14,594 nt of DNA from Bacteroidaceae bacterium (GTDB lineage Bacteria > Bacteroidota > Bacteroidia > Bacteroidales > Bacteroidaceae): NCBI GenBank assembly GCA_016284115.1, contig JAEEOD010000210.1, positions 1 through 14,594 of the forward strand, written 5' to 3'. The notes under the pieces are model-generated. The model had not been told where the DNA came from. It did no database searches and worked only from the letters and a program-made list of their open reading frames with translations. Below are positions 1-6,495 of this stretch, piece after piece. The translations under genes and the position numbers were made by a program. Every line of letters starts with the position of its first letter. Positions within the stretch are counted from its first letter, which is position 1.

Positions 1-1
1 T

Positions 2-1423
2 CTCATTGCAGGTATTGTTGGTGGCTTGTATGATTTCATAGTATCTTCCTTCGGATGGTGGAACGAGAATTTCACTACACGTGTGGTAAGTTTTGGTGAA
101 ATGATAGCCGACAAGGCTAAGTTGGTGTTCAAGGTGAATACTGGAGCTGCTGTCATGGGTCTTGGATATATTGTAGGTTTGAAATATGCCTCCATCATCT
201 GTGCAGGTTCCTTAGCAGTATGGTGGATTATTGTGCCTGGCATGTCATTGATTTGGGGTGATAATGTCCTTAATCAGTGGAATCCAGCTATTACAACATC
301 TATAGGCAACATGTCTCCTGAAGATATCTTCACCAATTATGCTAAGAGTATCGGTATTGGTGGCATCGCGATGGCAGGTATTATTGGCATCCTCAAATCA
401 TGGGGCATTATTAAGAGTGCCGTGAGTTTGGCTGTTAAGGAAATGGGTGGTAAAGCTACAATGGGAACAGAGGCTCAACGTACACAACGCGACTTACCTA
501 TGAAAGTAGTAGCCATCGGTTCTATTATCACTATTATCCTTGTGTTGCTATTCTTCTATTTTGATGTAATGAAAGGCAATGTAATCTTCACTGTCGTAGC
601 ATTGCTATTAGTGACCATTATTGCATTTCTTTTCACTACAGTAGCGGCTAATGCTATCGCCATCGTGGGCACTAACCCTGTATCTGGCATGACACTAATG
701 ACTCTAATACTCGCATCTGTTGTAATGGTGGGTGTAGGTTTGCGTGGTCCAGAAGGAATGGTAGCTGCACTTGTTATGGGTGGCGTTGTTTGCACAGCTC
801 TGTCAATGGCAGGTGGCTTTGTAACTGATCTTAAGATAGGTTATTGGATAGGTACAACTCCTGCCAAGCAGGAAGCATGGAAATTCTTAGGTACCATCGT
901 TTCTGCTGCTACCGTTGGTGGTGTGATGATTATTCTTAACAAGGCATATGGCTTCACAACCGGACAGTTAGCTGCTCCACAGGCCAACGCTATGGCAGCT
1001 GTGATTGAACCATTAATGAGTGGTGTAGGCGCTCCTTGGTTGCTTTACGGCATCGGTGCTTTATTGGCTATTATACTTAATTGGTGTAAGATTCCTGCCC
1101 TCGCCTTTGCATTGGGTATGTTCATTCCTTTGCAGTTGAATATCCCTTTAGTTGTAGGTGGTGCCATCAACTGGTACGTCACCACTCGCAGCAAAAATAC
1201 AGAGGTGAACAAAGCACGAGGCGAAAAAGGTACATTGCTGGCTTCTGGTTTCATCGCCGGTGGTGCATTGATGGGTGTAATAAGTGCAGGTATGCGCTTT
1301 GCTGACATCAATCTCACTAATGAGGCGTGGCTCGCTAATCCGTTATCTGAAGCAACCTCTTTAGTAGCATACATTCTACTGATTGTATTCTTCATTAAAT
1401 ACACAATGAAAACTGATAAATAA
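2..1423 (+). CDS. OPT-family oligopeptide transporter, C-terminal part (5' end outside window)
   Basis: This is an integral inner-membrane transporter of the oligopeptide transporter (OPT) superfamily, expected to import small peptides with protons. The frame is already open at base 2 and reads LIAGIVGGLYDF before the first possible start, a TTG at 26 that is not a believable start, so the gene begins upstream. About 473 residues are visible, against roughly 600-680 for bacterial OPT proteins. Numbering from the TTG codon, about ten hydrophobic segments can be seen (for example around 40-70, 110-135, 160-182, 186-217, 220-240, 245-267, 288-306, 330-352, 355-375, 410-425, 445-461). The segment GTNPVSGMTLMTLI near 216-229 is typical of the family. 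The protein ends with a short basic tail (KYTMKTDK). The amidase gene starts 7 nt after the stop, so the two are probably co-transcribed. The substrate cannot be read from the sequence; cell-wall peptides are an inference from the neighbour. Confidence 0.88.
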   Translation, partial: LIAGIVGGLYDFIVSSFGWWNENFTTRVVSFGEMIADKAKLVFKVNTGAAVMGLGYIVGLKYASIICAGSLAVWWIIVPGMSLIWGDNVLNQWNPAITTSIGNMSPEDIFTNYAKSIGIGGIAMAGIIGILKSWGIIKSAVSLAVKEMGGKATMGTEAQRTQRDLPMKVVAIGSIITIILVLLFFYFDVMKGNVIFTVVALLLVTIIAFLFTTVAANAIAIVGTNPVSGMTLMTLILASVVMVGVGLRGPEGMVAALVMGGVVCTALSMAGGFVTDLKIGYWIGTTPAKQEAWKFLGTIVSAATVGGVMIILNKAYGFTTGQLAAPQANAMAAVIEPLMSGVGAPWLLYGIGALLAIILNWCKIPALAFALGMFIPLQLNIPLVVGGAINWYVTTRSKNTEVNKARGEKGTLLASGFIAGGALMGVISAGMRFADINLTNEAWLANPLSEATSLVAYILLIVFFIKYTMKTDK

Positions 1424-1430
1424 TAATTAT

Positions 1431-2228
1431 ATGAAGTTAAGAAGACTCTTTTTTAGTGCTGTAGGTGCAATTTTGTTATCTGTACAAGCATTCGCTCAGA
1501 CTTTGAGCAACGAAGTACTCACAAATGCTGTATCATATTTAGATGTGCCTTATGTAGCAGGTGTGCTTGACGAGAATAGCACAGAAGAATTGGTATTGAA
1601 TACTGATGAACTGGATTGCACCACCTTCGTTGAATACGCCATTGCATTAACGCTAGCACCCATGAAGGAAAACAATTATAAGGATGAGGAAGTATTCGCT
1701 GAATACATACAAAAGTTACGTTATCGTGATGGAAAGATTGATGGCTACACTTCACGCCTACATTATATGACAGAATGGGCTGAGAATGCTATCAAGGCTG
1801 GTATTCTTGAAGATGTGACTGCTGCTCATAGTCAATTCACCATGCAAGTTCAAACTGGCTACATGACTTCCCACCCTAACCAATACCGTCAGTTAGCTAA
1901 TAACTCCGATAATATTCAGAAAATGCGTGCTATCGAACAGCGTATCAACGGCACTACCGTACACTACATTCCACAGGCAAACTTGCCAAACGATGGTTAT
2001 GACTGGATTCACGACGGCGACATCATCATGTTCACCACCAACGAACCAGGATTAGACATCGCTCACATGGGTTTGGCATTCAAGATCAGTGGTAAACTAA
2101 CTCTGATGCACGCTTCATCTATTGAGGGCAAAGTAGTGGTTTCTAAAGTCACCATTAACAAGATGTTGCAAGACCATCCCAAATGGACGGGAATTCGCGT
2201 TCTGCGAGTGAAAAAATTAGTAAATTAA
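1431..2228 (+). CDS. Secreted DUF1460 family protein, NlpC/P60-like N-acetylmuramoyl-L-alanine amidase/peptidase
   Basis: This is a 265-residue exported protein of the DUF1460 family, which has an NlpC/P60-like cysteine-peptidase fold and is thought to cut peptidoglycan peptides. Residues 1-22 are a signal peptide: basic MKLRR, a hydrophobic core, then an AFA|Q cleavage site. There is no lipobox Cys, so the mature form is probably soluble in the periplasm. The presumed nucleophile is Cys63 in LDCTTFVEYA; the family signature SRLHYMTEW lies at 108-116. His212 in AHMGLAF and His227 in LMHASS are the likely catalytic or supporting histidines. Asp195/Asp197 in the HDGDIIMF stretch also fit the family. 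The length is normal and there is no truncation. It follows the OPT transporter by 7 nt, which suggests release of peptides outside and import by its neighbour. Whether it acts as amidase or endopeptidase cannot be decided from sequence. Confidence 0.85.
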   Translation: MKLRRLFFSAVGAILLSVQAFAQTLSNEVLTNAVSYLDVPYVAGVLDENSTEELVLNTDELDCTTFVEYAIALTLAPMKENNYKDEEVFAEYIQKLRYRDGKIDGYTSRLHYMTEWAENAIKAGILEDVTAAHSQFTMQVQTGYMTSHPNQYRQLANNSDNIQKMRAIEQRINGTTVHYIPQANLPNDGYDWIHDGDIIMFTTNEPGLDIAHMGLAFKISGKLTLMHASSIEGKVVVSKVTINKMLQDHPKWTGIRVLRVKKLVN

Positions 2229-2235
2229 TTATTCT

Positions 2236-2277
2236 AAAAACAAAAGAAGCTCCGCAATTGGAGCCTCTTTTGTTTTT
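2236..2277. terminator. Bidirectional intrinsic terminator between the amidase gene and dnaB
   Basis: The left arm AAAAACAAAAGA (2236-2247) pairs perfectly with TCTTTTGTTTTT (2266-2277). One A/C mismatch follows, then GCTCC/GGAGC, closing a six-base loop GCAATT (2254-2259). The A-tract and T-tract form the stem base, so the hairpin gives a U-rich 3' arm on either strand, as expected between convergent genes. It lies 7 nt after the amidase stop and covers the first two bases of the dnaB stop codon (2276-2278). Confidence 0.9.
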
Positions 2278-3814
2278 AAAAAGGAACATCACCATCCGGT
2301 ATAGGAGGTGGAGCTGGTGAATCATTCCCAATCGGAGAATTCATCCTCGACCTAAACGTTTGCGGTTTAGGAACATTAGCATTTACCAGTAATTCATCAT
2401 CCAAATTCTGAAAACGAGTGTATTCCCCTATAAATCTTAGATGCACATCACCAACTGCACCATTACGATGCTTGGCGATGATTATTTCAGCTTGTCCACG
2501 AATATCATTACCATTCTCATCCGTATAAATTTTATAATATTCGGGGCGATGGATGAAACACACCATATCGGCATCCTGTTCAATGGCACCAGACTCTCTC
2601 AAGTCGCTCAGTTGCGGACGACGGCTATTCGGATCACCTTTCTGGTCGGCATTACCTCGTGATTCAACACTTCGGTTCAACTGTGATAAAGCGATAATAG
2701 GAATATTCAATTCCTTTGCCAAGCCCTTCAACGAACGAGAGATAGTACTCACCTCCTCCTGTCGATTACCATAGCTCATACCACTAGCATTCATTAGTTG
2801 TAGATAGTCGATAAAGATAATTTTCACATTGTGCTCACGAACTAGTCGGCGTGCCTTAGTACGTAACTCAAATACGGACAAAGAAGGAGTATCATCTATA
2901 TACAATGGAGCACCTAACAGGTTATTCAGCTTGTGGTCTAAGCGCTCCCACTCGTGAGGTTGCAATCGTCCACTCCTGATCTTGTCACTCTCTATCTCGC
3001 AAGTATTAGCTATCAGACGATTCACCAGCTGCAGGTTGCTCATTTCCAATGAAAAGAACGCCACTGGATATTTATAGTTCACAGCCATATTTTTCGCCAT
3101 AGAAAGCACTAATGCAGTCTTACCCATAGCTGGACGAGCAGCGATAATAACTAGGTCAGAGTTCTGCCAACCCGATGTAATCTTGTCCAACTCATGAAAT
3201 CCAGTTTCCAAACCACTCAGCCCTGTGGTGCGTGAAGCTGCAAACTGTATCTGTTTGTATGCTTCCTCCACTATAGGGTTGATTTGGGTATAGTCTTTTT
3301 TAAGGTTCTGTTGTGAAATCTCAAACAACTTGCCTTCAGCCTCCTGCATCAAGTCATCTACATCCTGTGTCTCATCGAAAGCCTTACTCTGAATAGCGTT
3401 CGAATAGGTAATCAGTTCCCTAGCAAGAGCCTTCTGAGCAATGATACGGGCATGAAACTCCACATGGGCAGCTGATGCCACCTTGCTGGTAAGTTGAGTG
3501 ATATAAAAAGGACCACCTACTTCATCCAACGTACCTTCTTTCTCCAACTCATTTTTTACCGTCAGTAGGTCTATGGGTTGTTGACTAATTGCCAAGTTAG
3601 TAATAGCAGTAAATATCAACTGATGGCGATGCTCATAAAACGATTGCGGACGCAAAAGCTCGCTGACCAACGAATAGGCGTCTTTTTCTATCATCAACGC
3701 ACCCAATACAGCCTCCTCCAAATCAGTCGCTTGTGGTGGTATTCTCCCATAATCGCTCACAGGTTGGGCATTTGTTGAACGTTGTCCCTTTCCTCTTCGA
3801 GTTTGTTCTGGCAT
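2276..3814 (-). CDS. dnaB: Replicative DNA helicase DnaB
   Basis: This is the hexameric replicative helicase, which unwinds DNA 5'-3' ahead of the replisome. The 512-residue length is normal for Bacteroidetes. The N-terminal primase-interacting domain runs from about 25 to 130 (PPQATDLEEAVLGALM). A linker follows, and the RecA-like domain runs from about 195 to 475. Walker A is RPAMGKT at 227-233 and Walker B is IIFIDYLQLM at 332-341. Conserved SQLNRSVE is at 377-384, DLRESGAIEQDAD at 404-416, and the arginine-finger region KHRNG at 448-452. No intein interrupts the Walker A region. The tail after 475 is proline-rich and ends PPPIPDGDVPF, resembling the acidic tip of SSB. The start codon at 3812-3814 has a TACCTTTG promoter element just upstream. 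The gene is divergent from ispE and ends inside the bidirectional terminator. Confidence 0.98.
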   Translation of the reverse strand: MPEQTRRGKGQRSTNAQPVSDYGRIPPQATDLEEAVLGALMIEKDAYSLVSELLRPQSFYEHRHQLIFTAITNLAISQQPIDLLTVKNELEKEGTLDEVGGPFYITQLTSKVASAAHVEFHARIIAQKALARELITYSNAIQSKAFDETQDVDDLMQEAEGKLFEISQQNLKKDYTQINPIVEEAYKQIQFAASRTTGLSGLETGFHELDKITSGWQNSDLVIIAARPAMGKTALVLSMAKNMAVNYKYPVAFFSLEMSNLQLVNRLIANTCEIESDKIRSGRLQPHEWERLDHKLNNLLGAPLYIDDTPSLSVFELRTKARRLVREHNVKIIFIDYLQLMNASGMSYGNRQEEVSTISRSLKGLAKELNIPIIALSQLNRSVESRGNADQKGDPNSRRPQLSDLRESGAIEQDADMVCFIHRPEYYKIYTDENGNDIRGQAEIIIAKHRNGAVGDVHLRFIGEYTRFQNLDDELLVNANVPKPQTFRSRMNSPIGNDSPAPPPIPDGDVPF

Positions 3815-3836
3815 AATTCAATTCCTTTTCTGATGA

Positions 3837-3844
3837 CAAAGGTA
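3837..3844 (-). promoter_or_regulatory. -7 element of the dnaB promoter
   Basis: On the minus strand this reads TACCTTTG, matching the Bacteroidetes -7 consensus TAnnTTTG, 22 nt before the dnaB start codon. No clear TTTG at the -33 position was found with the usual 17-23 nt spacing; the nearest TTG is about 24 nt upstream. The leader would be short. Confidence 0.55.
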
Positions 3845-3880
3845 ATATCTTATTTTGAAAATCCGCATCAATTATGACGA

Positions 3881-3919
3881 GAAGTTATCAAGAAGTTATT
3901 AACTTTGCAGTTGATAACT
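3881..3919. repeat. Tandem plus inverted repeat around the ispE promoter
   Basis: Two adjacent 11-bp units, GAAGTTATCAA (3881-3891) and GAAGTTATTAA (3892-3902), differ at one base. In addition AGTTATCAA (3883-3891) is a perfect inverted repeat of TTGATAACT (3911-3919), with a 19-bp spacer. The inverted pair brackets the TAACTTTG element, so it could be an operator for ispE and/or dnaB. No binding protein can be named. Confidence 0.5.
3900..3907 (+). promoter_or_regulatory. -7 element of the ispE promoter
   Basis: TAACTTTG matches TAnnTTTG and is followed by CAGT; the same 12-mer TAACTTTGCAGT occurs at the pepD promoter. The ispE ATG is 22 nt downstream, so the leader is short and A-rich with no Shine-Dalgarno site. 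A convincing -33 TTTG is not visible. Confidence 0.55.
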
Positions 3920-3929
3920 ATATAAAAAA

Positions 3930-4766
3930 ATGATAGTATTCCCAAACTGCAAAATAAATTTAGGCCTGAACATCGTGAACCGTCGTGTGGATGGTTACCA
4001 CGATTTGGAAACTGTGTTCTATCCAGTGACAGGGTTACACGATGCCCTTGAGATAATACCCATCGACCACCCATCCACAGGCAGTTGCATGCTACATCTA
4101 TATGGCACTAACATTGAATGTGAATCAGAAAAGAACTTAGTGGTTAAGGCCTACCGCTTGCTTCAGGAATTCTATCCAGACCTGCCCCACGTGGATATTC
4201 ACCTGTTCAAGCATATCCCATCGGGTGCAGGCTTAGGTGGTGGTTCTGCTGATGCTGCTTATATGCTTAAGTTGCTTAACAACTTGTTTGAGTTGCATAT
4301 TAACTCCGAACAGTTGGAACGCTATGCAGCTCTTTTGGGTGCTGACTGTGCCTTCTTTATCCAGAACCAACCCACCCATGCTACGGGTATCGGCGATGTA
4401 TTTTCCCCTATCGAATTATCGCTCGAGGATTATCAAATCATCATCGTCAAGCCCAATGTGTCTGTCTCTACCAAGGAAGCATTTGCCCATATTCAGCCAA
4501 AGCGTCCTACTGAGTCAATTGTTGATGTCCTTCAGTCACCTATAAATGAATGGCGACATCGACTGTTCAACGACTTCGAGGCAAGCATCTTTCCCCAGCA
4601 TCCAGAGATTGAGGCACTCAAATTGCAACTCTACGAAAAGGGGGCTGAATATGCTTCTATGAGCGGTTCTGGCTCATCTGTTTTCGGCATATTCAACCCC
4701 AATACTAACTTACCTCAGCTAGACTTAAGCAAAGATTGCTTCTGCTATAGTGGCAGACTGCTCTAA
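3930..4766 (+). CDS. ispE: 4-diphosphocytidyl-2-C-methyl-D-erythritol kinase IspE
   Basis: IspE is a cytosolic GHMP-family kinase that phosphorylates CDP-methylerythritol with ATP in the non-mevalonate (MEP) isoprenoid pathway. The 278-residue length is normal. All three GHMP motifs are present. The N-terminal substrate motif is PNCKINLGLNIVNRRVDGYH at 5-24, with the likely catalytic Lys8. The glycine-rich ATP loop is PSGAGLGGGSADAA at 97-110. The C-terminal MSGSGSSVFGIF is at 244-255. Asp139 in GADCAFF matches the catalytic Asp of the family. The ATG at 3930 is the only sensible start, because the family motif begins at residue 5. The 3' end overlaps the convergent pspC by 42 nt, and no terminator hairpin is seen there. 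Divergent from dnaB, with both genes expected to be essential. Confidence 0.97.
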   Translation: MIVFPNCKINLGLNIVNRRVDGYHDLETVFYPVTGLHDALEIIPIDHPSTGSCMLHLYGTNIECESEKNLVVKAYRLLQEFYPDLPHVDIHLFKHIPSGAGLGGGSADAAYMLKLLNNLFELHINSEQLERYAALLGADCAFFIQNQPTHATGIGDVFSPIELSLEDYQIIIVKPNVSVSTKEAFAHIQPKRPTESIVDVLQSPINEWRHRLFNDFEASIFPQHPEIEALKLQLYEKGAEYASMSGSGSSVFGIFNPNTNLPQLDLSKDCFCYSGRLL

Positions 4767-5876
4767 GAGTGCCGATGTTTTAATAGTAGGTTGTTCAATC
4801 ACAGCCTCTGTTCTGTAGTGTTTATATATGTGATATTCTTTTTCTGCAAAGTTGGCTGCGATTGGCACCAGCGTTGAGATTGCTACACCCAAAGCTAGAA
4901 TCCATACAATAATCATTGTCACTACCAAACCTGTTGACATCGACTTATCAGGTTTGCTCAATAGCTTGTGCAAGAGCATGAACAATGGGATAGACAACAC
5001 CAAGATTGTTGCTCCAGCAAAGGTCCACTGCAACCATGCAGGCACAGTACTCAGCACACTCACAATTTCAGGGTCCATGCCCATGCCTACGAAAGCACTA
5101 CCCAAGCCAAATACAGCAGCTCCCAGTGATATGCCCAAGGCTATCAGCACACACAGTAGCACCATACCGAAAATAAAAGCGAAAAAGCCCAGTATCGAGA
5201 AGAAACAGATCTTCACGAAAGTCGTCAGACATCCGCCAGCCTTGTGCTGGTTCTTAGGATTGTTCACAAACTGTTTCGCACGGTTCACACCTTGCATCAA
5301 TTCCTCATTAATGGCGTTAGGTGTCACACGTTTACCTTTCATCTGCAAACGTTCCTCAGCTGTTTTAGCCTCTGGTATCAGTGCCCAGCAAACGGCATAC
5401 ACTACTACCAAAATAGCATGTGAGAAGAACACTAACAGCAGAAAGATTAACCGTGGCAATAACGGCTCTTCAATATCAAAGTAACGGCAGAATCCAGAAA
5501 TTACACCACCCAATATCTTATCATCTGGGTCACGATACAACTTTCTAATCCCTTTTTCTTCAGCAACCTCGGCATAGCCACCATCCATCACACGCTCAGT
5601 GTTGATATCTGCCTCCTCATCCATCTGCTGAGGATCACCAATGCGCTTGATAATTTCCTCCACATGTTCTATAGTGATAGCCTCCACACCTTGAGTTTTC
5701 AGCTCAGAAAAGAGTTCTGCCACGCGACTCTCCACATCGTTGGCAATTTCCTCACCTCCACTGCGACGGCTATAATAGCTGCGCATGTTTTCCAGATACT
5801 TTTTTAATAAATCGTAAGCATCTTCATCGATGGCATAAATTACGCCAAACATGTTAATGTTGATATTCTTTTTCAT
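4725..5876 (-). CDS. PspC domain membrane protein (envelope stress type)
   Basis: This is a 383-residue inner-membrane protein. Residues 1-90 are a soluble, mostly helical region (AIDEDAYDLLKKYLENMRSYY, then NDVESRVAELFSEL and EHVEEIIKRIGDP) of the type that precedes PspC in Bacteroidetes proteins. The PspC domain follows at about 110-170: KLYRDPDDKILGGVISGFCRYF, then a hydrophobic helix at 142-167 ending CWALIPEA. Further hydrophobic segments lie at about 220-262, 287-305 and 316-340, ahead of a polar C-terminal tail. PspC proteins act in membrane stress sensing in other bacteria; the role here is inferred. The gene lies 24 nt after padR on the same strand, so padR-pspC form an operon that is probably autoregulated. 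No DUF4097 or PspB gene follows, because the next gene is the convergent ispE, whose 3' end it overlaps by 42 nt. Confidence 0.88.
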   Translation of the reverse strand: MKKNININMFGVIYAIDEDAYDLLKKYLENMRSYYSRRSGGEEIANDVESRVAELFSELKTQGVEAITIEHVEEIIKRIGDPQQMDEEADINTERVMDGGYAEVAEEKGIRKLYRDPDDKILGGVISGFCRYFDIEEPLLPRLIFLLLVFFSHAILVVVYAVCWALIPEAKTAEERLQMKGKRVTPNAINEELMQGVNRAKQFVNNPKNQHKAGGCLTTFVKICFFSILGFFAFIFGMVLLCVLIALGISLGAAVFGLGSAFVGMGMDPEIVSVLSTVPAWLQWTFAGATILVLSIPLFMLLHKLLSKPDKSMSTGLVVTMIIVWILALGVAISTLVPIAANFAEKEYHIYKHYRTEAVIEQPTIKTSALLEQSATIAEAIFA

Positions 5877-5900
5877 AACAGTATATTATTTCTTTTTCAA

Positions 5901-6254
5901 TTAAACAATCATGAATTTTGGATCAGTGATATTCGCTTTTAATACCTCTACAGTATGCGTTAGGCCATTCCAAGCATCATCCATAGCTTTAAGCTCCTCC
6001 ACGCCCAGTTCCGTCAAACAGTAATACTTTCTAGGAGGTCCCTGCGTTGATTCTCGCCATTCATAATTCAGCAGCCCGTCATTTTTCAATCTGGTCAGCA
6101 AAGGATAAAGTGTTCCCTCTACCACTAACAGTTCAGCGTCTTTCAGCTGTGAGAGGATATCAGATGCATAAGCCGCATCTCTGTGTAGGAGCAGTAACAC
6201 ACAATACTCCAGCATACCCTTCCTCATCTGTGATTTAGCATTTTCGTTACTCAT
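5901..6254 (-). CDS. PadR-family transcriptional regulator
   Basis: This is a 117-residue winged-helix DNA-binding protein of the short PadR type. The sequence MRKGMLEYCVLLLL at 10-23 is helix 1. The recognition region includes ASDILSQLKDAELLVVEGTLYPLLTRLKNDGLL at about 35-67, and the wing is WRESTQGPPRKYYCLTELG at 71-89. The long C-terminal helix used for dimerisation follows. The open frame extends 34 codons further upstream, but family alignment places the start at the ATG in MSNENAKSQ (6252-6254), and a TATCTTTG promoter element lies inside the longer frame (6320-6327), which argues against the longer form. It sits directly upstream of pspC. PadR proteins usually repress their own operon, and an inverted repeat at the padR promoter fits this. 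The effector is unknown. Confidence 0.93.
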   Translation of the reverse strand: MSNENAKSQMRKGMLEYCVLLLLHRDAAYASDILSQLKDAELLVVEGTLYPLLTRLKNDGLLNYEWRESTQGPPRKYYCLTELGVEELKAMDDAWNGLTHTVEVLKANITDPKFMIV

Positions 6255-6319
6255 ATCTATATGTGTTTTATGTAGTGAATACCAGCCAAACGTTAACTTA
6301 TTACATCTATTTGGCATTA

Positions 6320-6351
6320 CAAAGATATGAATTTTTTTTAGTACCTTGCAA
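6320..6351 (-). promoter_or_regulatory. Promoter of the padR-pspC operon
   Basis: On the minus strand the -7 element is TATCTTTG (6320-6327), a full match to TAnnTTTG. A TTG (6349-6351) lies 21 bp upstream in the -33 position. The leader to the padR ATG is about 60 nt. Confidence 0.6.
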
Positions 6352-6365
6352 TACATAGTACTATA
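6337..6365. promoter_or_regulatory. Candidate PadR operator, inverted repeat over the padR -33 region
   Basis: TTTAGTAC (6337-6344) and GTACTATA (6358-6365) form an 8-bp inverted repeat with one mismatch and a 13-bp spacer. The padR -33 TTG is at the exact centre, so a dimer bound here should block the promoter. Its assignment to PadR is inferred from position and from the common autoregulation of the family. Confidence 0.45.
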
Positions 6366-6381
6366 AAAAAGTGAATAATTT

Positions 6382-6399
6382 ACAATATTTAACTATTGT
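6382..6399. repeat. Palindromic element ACAATA-N6-TATTGT in the padR/pepD intergenic region
   Basis: ACAATA (6382-6387) is a perfect inverted repeat of TATTGT (6394-6399) around TTTAAC. It is upstream of both divergent promoters. It could be a second regulator site, but it is AT-rich and short, so chance is possible. Confidence 0.3.
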
Positions 6400-6407
6400 C
6401 ACTTCAT

Positions 6408-6456
6408 TTATGGCTTAACACCATATTATATAATAAATAAATTATGTTGGCCATAA
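6408..6456. repeat. Inverted repeat TTATGGC/GCCATAA overlapping the pepD -33 region
   Basis: TTATGGC (6408-6414) and GCCATAA (6450-6456) are perfect inverted repeats. They are extended inward by AACA (6417-6420) and TGTT (6445-6448). Between them is a 12-bp perfect palindrome TATTATATAATA (6424-6435). The right arm overlaps the pepD -33 TTG (6447-6449), so this may be an operator for pepD. Confidence 0.4.
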
Positions 6457-6477
6457 GTTTATAAAATGGTAACTTTG
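6447..6477 (+). promoter_or_regulatory. pepD promoter
   Basis: TTG (6447-6449) and the -7 element TAACTTTG (6470-6477) are 20 bp apart, fitting the Bacteroidetes TTTG/TAnnTTTG promoter. The stretch AAAATAAAAAAGAA just before the ATG is A-rich and has no Shine-Dalgarno site, as usual in this phylum. Confidence 0.65.
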
Positions 6478-6495
6478 CAGTAAAATAAAAAAGAA

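Noticed and set aside
3881..3902. TTATCAA units as DnaA boxes (replication origin near dnaB)
   Set aside because: They do not match TTATNCACA, and no cluster of boxes or AT-rich unwinding region with dnaA is present.
4852..5484. 210-codon plus-strand open frame opposite pspC
   Set aside because: It is fully antisense to a recognisable PspC gene, and its composition (Pro/Ser/Thr/Lys) is that of a reverse-strand shadow. No family features.
6255..6356. 34-codon N-terminal extension of padR
   Set aside because: It lies over the -7 element, and the sequence does not resemble PadR; the MSNENAKSQ start gives a normal short PadR.
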